Source: Prevotella sp. (GTDB lineage: Bacteria; Bacteroidota; Bacteroidia; Bacteroidales; Bacteroidaceae). Taken from it: a stretch of DNA of 7,477 nt. Positions 4,986-7,477 of this stretch are shown here, piece after piece. A program made the translations under genes and the position numbers. The notes under the pieces are model-generated. The model ran no database searches. It saw only the letters and a program-made list of their open reading frames with translations, and had not been told where the DNA came from. Location: the NCBI GenBank assembly GCA_017442765.1, contig JAFRZC010000245.1:1-7477 (forward strand), written 5' to 3'. Each line of letters starts with the position of its first letter. The first letter of the stretch is position 1.

Positions 4986-6470
4986 TTAAGATTTGTTCGC
5001 ATTTTTTCCTGCTCCCGAGAGCCAGAGGCCGAGGTAGGTGAGCAGGCCGTTGAGCATCAGCAGCTCGTAGCCGAAATGGTAGCCGGTTGCTGATGCTATT
5101 GTTTTGTCTAAGAGGAAACACAGAAGAGGCGAGGCCACGCAGACATAGGGCACGAGACGGTCGTTGGTCCGCCGTTTTGTGAAGAGTCCGAAGGCAAACA
5201 GGCCGAGCAACGGGCCGTAGGTATAGCCGCACATGACGTAGATGGCATCGATGACACTGGTGGAGTTGAGCAGGCGGAACAGCAGGATGAACACCGCGAA
5301 GACGACGGCCACGCCGACATGTGCCCGCTTGCGCAGTCGCTCGTCGCCTGCCCTGCCGCGCAGATCCACGCAGTAGCTCGTCGTGAGCGAGGTCAGCGCG
5401 GAGTCGGCAGAGGAGAACGATGCCGCCACGATACCCACGATGAACAGCATGAGCGCAGCCCGTCCCAAACGTCCCGTAGCGGCAAACATGGGCAGCAGCT
5501 CGTCGCCCGAGGCTGGCAGCGACAGCCCCTGACGCGCCGCCAGCTGAGCCAGCAGGATGCCCAGACACATGAAGAGCAGATTGGCCGGAGCGAAGGCAAA
5601 GCCATAGGTACACATATCCTTCTGCGCGTCGCGCAGCGTGCGGCACGTCATGTTCTTCTGCATCATATCCTGGTCGAGCCCCGTCATCACAATGGTGATG
5701 AACATGCCGCTGAGAAACTGCTTCCAGAAAAACCACTTCGAATGCCAGTCGTCGAAGACAAACATACGGCTGCGGGCATCGCCCTTGATTGCTTCCACAG
5801 CATCGGGGAGCGAATAACCCAGCTCGCCCGTCACCTTATATATAATAAGTATAAGTGTCGCAAACATGCAGACGGTCTGGAACGTGTCGGTCCACACGAG
5901 CGTCTTGATACCGCCTCGACGGGTGTATAGCCAGATCAGACAGACCATCAGCGGCACCGTAATCCAAAACGGAATCCCCAAGCCTACCCCTGTCCACGTC
6001 TCCCCTCCTTTCAGGGAGGGGTCGGGGGTAGGCCCGAGCACGAAGCGTTGCAGGATGATGCAGACCACGTAGAAGCGCACGGCCGCACCCGTCATCTTCG
6101 ACAGGAGGAAGAACGCCGCGCCCGTCGTGTGCGCCCGTCGGCCTATGCGGTCACGCAGGTAGGTGTAGATGGTTGTCAGGTTCAGCCGGTAATAGACCGG
6201 CAGCAACACGAACGCCACCACGAAATAGCCGAGGATAAAGCCGAGACAGGTCTGCATGTAGGCCATGTCGGAACTGAGCACCATGCCCGGCACACTCACA
6301 AACGTCACGCCCGAGATGCTCGCCCCCACCATGCCAAACGCCACCATGTACCACGGCGCACGCCGGTTGGCGCGATAGAACGCCTCGTTCGTCGCCTTGC
6401 GCCCTGCCGTCAGCCGGCTCACCGACAGCAACACAAGAAAATAAGCCAGTACAACCGCCAGTATTGTCAT
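4986..6470 (-). CDS. Sodium:solute symporter (SSS family)
   Basis: The 494-residue membrane protein has the length and helix pattern of the SSS family (13 or more helices, LeuT-like fold). Recognisable points are the N-terminal helix followed by NEAFYRANRRAPWYMVAFGMVGASISGVTFVSVPG (residues 28-62), GGIKTLVWTDTFQT (186-199), DQDMMQKN (266-273) and the signature SFSSADSALTSLTTSYCVDL (351-370), whose Ser/Thr residues belong to the sodium site region. The substrate is unknown. Residues about 146-163 (GPTPDPSLKGGETWTGVG) are encoded by a palindromic repeat inserted in frame in a loop between two helices; the flanking sequence reads as a continuous symporter. The gene converges on the BASS gene, with 11 bases between the stops. 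The start at 6470 is the first ATG of the hydrophobic N-terminus and lies about 16 bases behind the predicted transcription start. Confidence 0.9.
   Translation of the reverse strand: MTILAVVLAYFLVLLSVSRLTAGRKATNEAFYRANRRAPWYMVAFGMVGASISGVTFVSVPGMVLSSDMAYMQTCLGFILGYFVVAFVLLPVYYRLNLTTIYTYLRDRIGRRAHTTGAAFFLLSKMTGAAVRFYVVCIILQRFVLGPTPDPSLKGGETWTGVGLGIPFWITVPLMVCLIWLYTRRGGIKTLVWTDTFQTVCMFATLILIIYKVTGELGYSLPDAVEAIKGDARSRMFVFDDWHSKWFFWKQFLSGMFITIVMTGLDQDMMQKNMTCRTLRDAQKDMCTYGFAFAPANLLFMCLGILLAQLAARQGLSLPASGDELLPMFAATGRLGRAALMLFIVGIVAASFSSADSALTSLTTSYCVDLRGRAGDERLRKRAHVGVAVVFAVFILLFRLLNSTSVIDAIYVMCGYTYGPLLGLFAFGLFTKRRTNDRLVPYVCVASPLLCFLLDKTIASATGYHFGYELLMLNGLLTYLGLWLSGAGKNANKS
5982..6033. repeat. 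Palindromic repeat inserted in the SSS gene
   Basis: Nested inverted arms are visible: outer GCCTACCCC (5982-5990) with GGGGTAGGC (6025-6033), and inner CCCCTCC (6002-6008) with GGAGGGG (6015-6021) around a 6-base loop. Read on the minus strand in the frame of the symporter, it encodes PTPDPSLKGGE and flanking residues without a stop. Peptides of this type are a familiar translation product of short dispersed repeats in Bacteroidota genomes. The base composition is much more C/G-stratified than the gene around it. Confidence 0.8.
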
Positions 6471-6492
6471 TCTGTCATTATATTTCTGTGCG

Positions 6493-6500
6493 CAAAATTA
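6493..6500 (-). promoter_or_regulatory. Promoter -7 box of the SSS gene
   Basis: On the minus strand TAATTTTG matches TAnnTTTG. The start of transcription would be near 6486, about 16 bases before the ATG. No convincing -33 TTG is seen at 19-21 bases. It is divergent from the trp leader promoter about 95 bases away. Confidence 0.6.
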
Positions 6501-6592
6501 CAAAAAATATTAGAATTTATCACACAACAAGCCTGACGCAAACAGGAAAAATAACAAATATTCAATTTCTTCGCAAAATTTCTTTCAAATTA

Positions 6593-6624
6593 TTTGGAGG
6601 TTTGGCGGAAAAGTGATAAATTTG
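6593..6624 (+). promoter_or_regulatory. Promoter of the trp leader transcript
   Basis: TTTG (6593-6596) and TAAATTTG (6617-6624) are separated by 20 bases and match the Bacteroidota consensus. The transcript should begin near 6631, about 17 bases before the leader-peptide ATG. No second TAnnTTTG box appears between the terminator and trpB, so trpB expression should depend on read-through from here. Confidence 0.8.
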
Positions 6625-6647
6625 CAGCCGATACGTAACATTTACTG

Positions 6648-6710
6648 ATGATGATAGCATTTGTTTCTACAAATTGGTGGTGGCGCAGCTCAAGATTCCA
6701 GAAGTCGTGA
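6648..6710 (+). CDS. trpL: Putative tryptophan leader peptide
   Basis: A 20-codon ORF starts with two tandem ATG codons (6648, 6651) and contains Asn followed by three consecutive Trp codons TGG-TGG-TGG at 6675-6683 (codons 10-12). It then reads RSSRFQKS and stops at TGA 6708-6710. It lies between a consensus promoter and an intrinsic terminator upstream of a tryptophan synthase gene. Trp is the rarest residue, so three in a row in a tiny ORF at this position is the hallmark of ribosome-mediated attenuation: scarce charged tRNA-Trp stalls the ribosome on these codons. The peptide itself probably has no function. Which of the two ATGs is used does not matter for the mechanism. Confidence 0.85.
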   Translation: MMIAFVSTNWWWRSSRFQKS

Positions 6711-6774
6711 GTCGCTTGCCGCGTGTATGTAGTTCAGATAGACACAACAGGGCCTGCCGTTCTTACGACAGGCC
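6676..6774 (+). promoter_or_regulatory. Trp attenuator: candidate alternative RNA pairings
   Basis: Three pairings are visible. (1) Positions 6680-6689 with 6714-6722 form an imperfect hairpin over the Trp codons (two G-U pairs, one bulged C). (2) Positions 6704-6711 (GTCGTGAG) with 6762-6769 (CTTACGAC) form 8 continuous pairs including one G-U; this would occupy the loop and 3' arm of the terminator and so act as antiterminator. (3) The terminator hairpin itself spans 6751-6774. A ribosome stalled at the Trp codons leaves 6704-6711 free, while one that reaches the stop codon at 6708 covers it. The layout is seen directly; the switching model is inferred. Confidence 0.6.
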
Positions 6775-6780
6775 TTTTCT
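6751..6780 (+). terminator. Intrinsic attenuator terminator upstream of trpB
   Basis: The stem GGCCTGCCGT (6751-6760) with ACGACAGGCC (6765-6774) has 10 positions with a single C-A mismatch and a TCTT loop, followed by TTTTCT. It lies 40 bases after the leader ORF stop and 77 bases before the trpB start, in the position of a classical attenuator. Confidence 0.85.
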
Positions 6781-6851
6781 AATTTTCTGACAGAGAGACC
6801 GAGAGACATAGAGACATTCAACATTTATATTATATATTAAATAACACAATT
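6775..6851 (+). other. Leader between attenuator terminator and trpB
   Basis: This stretch contains a purine-rich run with AGAGAC three times at 8-base spacing (about 6792-6813), then an AT-rich segment up to the ATG. There is no TAnnTTTG box and no Shine-Dalgarno sequence. With the divergent promoters, the leader ORF and the attenuator, this completes the content of the 381-base gap between the symporter and trpB. Confidence 0.5.
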
Positions 6852-7477
6852 ATGAAACAGAAGAAATTTATCCTTCAAGAGAGTGAGATGCCGACGAGGT
6901 GGTACAACATTCAGGCCGACATGCCGAACAAACCCATGCCGCCCATCCATCCGGCAACGAAAGAGCCACTGGGAGTAGATGACTTGGCACACATCTTCCC
7001 GCGTGAGTGCTGTGTGCAGGAGCTCGACACGGAGCACGCCTTCATCGACATCCCCGAGGAGGTACTGGAGAAGTATCGCTACTACCGCGCCACGCCGCTC
7101 GTGCGTGCCTATGCGCTGGAAGAGGCGCTCGGCACACCGGCGCACATCTATTTCAAGAACGAGTCGGTGAACCCGCTCGGGTCGCACAAGATCAATTCCG
7201 CCCTGCCCCAGTGCTACTATGCCAAGCAGGAGGGCACGACGAACGTGACCACCGAGACGGGTGCCGGACAGTGGGGCGCCGCCCTGTCGTATGCCGCAAA
7301 GGTGTTCGGACTGGAGTGCGCCGTCTATCAGGTGAAAATCTCGATGCAGCAAAAGCCCTACCGCTCAAGCATCATGCGCACCTTCGGTGCCGTTGTTGAG
7401 GGGTCGCCCTCAATGTCAACACGTGCCGGAAAGGACATCATCACACGCGACCCGATGCATCAGGGCTCGCTCGGAAC
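6852..7477 (+). CDS. trpB: Tryptophan synthase beta chain, TrpB2 type (partial)
   Basis: The frame is open from the ATG at 6852 to the end of the window: 208 codons, N-terminal part only. It belongs to the pyridoxal-phosphate tryptophan synthase beta family, subclass TrpB2. Evidence includes the long N-terminal extension (TRWYNIQADMP near residue 15), TPLVRAYALEEALGTPAHIYFKNE (81-104), NPLGSHKINSA (107-117) with PLP-binding Lys113, ETGAGQWGAALS near residues 136-147 and QKPYR near 168-172. Further on come FGAVVEGSPS and the substituted DPMHQGSLG. The enzyme joins indole with serine to give tryptophan. TrpB2 proteins are usually around 430-460 residues, so roughly half is missing beyond the window. 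The start fits the long attenuator leader. Whether further trp genes follow cannot be seen. Confidence 0.93.
   Translation, partial: MKQKKFILQESEMPTRWYNIQADMPNKPMPPIHPATKEPLGVDDLAHIFPRECCVQELDTEHAFIDIPEEVLEKYRYYRATPLVRAYALEEALGTPAHIYFKNESVNPLGSHKINSALPQCYYAKQEGTTNVTTETGAGQWGAALSYAAKVFGLECAVYQVKISMQQKPYRSSIMRTFGAVVEGSPSMSTRAGKDIITRDPMHQGSLG

Noticed and set aside
4909..5736. A 275-codon minus-strand frame overlapping the symporter 3' half
   Set aside because: The symporter frame carries the SSS signature throughout; the other frame is Arg/Ala/His-rich without domain features.
6467..6478. A minimal ORF ATG-ACA-GAA-TGA overlapping the symporter start
   Set aside because: Only three codons and only about 8 bases from the predicted transcription start; chance occurrence is likely.

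Overview
The window looks like a chromosomal segment from the Bacteroidota, most likely Bacteroidales and close to Prevotella. The main evidence is the promoter architecture: seven sites carry the Bacteroidota -7 box TAnnTTTG, and five of them also have a TTTG -33 box exactly 19-20 bases upstream. Start codons lack Shine-Dalgarno sites and sit behind A-rich leaders. Two lipoproteins have acidic residues right after the lipobox cysteine. The protein families also match the usual Bacteroidales repertoire.

Left part (1-1080): an AT-rich tandem array of 22-bp units with internal dyads is followed by two full copies and one partial copy of an 88-bp repeat. Each 88-bp unit carries a promoter and an A/T-tract palindrome. 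The last partial copy supplies the promoter of a small MerR-type regulator. A further dispersed copy at 751-852 supplies the promoter for tRNA-Arg(CCG) and tRNA-Val(CAC), which end at a strong, probably bidirectional terminator. The tRNA-Arg shows an unusual paired exchange, A19-U56 instead of the near-universal G19-C56.

Middle part (1106-4974): two paralogous lipoprotein genes form a minus-strand operon, with their Tyr/Asp-rich segments at opposite ends of the proteins. Divergent from them runs a plus-strand operon: a Cys-type glutathione peroxidase-family thiol peroxidase, thioredoxin reductase (trxB), and a bile acid:sodium symporter-family (BASS) transporter whose start overlaps the trxB stop. 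Peroxidase and TrxB form a plausible peroxide-detoxification pair (NADPH to TrxB to thioredoxin to peroxidase). The role of the transporter is unknown.

Right part (4986-7477): a sodium:solute symporter (SSS) on the minus strand converges on the BASS gene with only 11 bases between stops. Both transporter genes contain the same kind of C-rich/G-rich palindromic repeat inside the reading frame: it forms the C-terminal tail of the BASS protein and an in-frame insertion of about 18 residues in the symporter.

The most notable regulatory system is at 6593-6851. A consensus promoter drives a 20-codon leader ORF with three consecutive Trp codons, followed by an intrinsic terminator and then trpB of the TrpB2 class, which runs off the window. 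This has the full layout of a ribosome-mediated tryptophan attenuator. I also see an 8-bp candidate antiterminator pairing between the leader-peptide stop region and the terminator loop and 3' arm.
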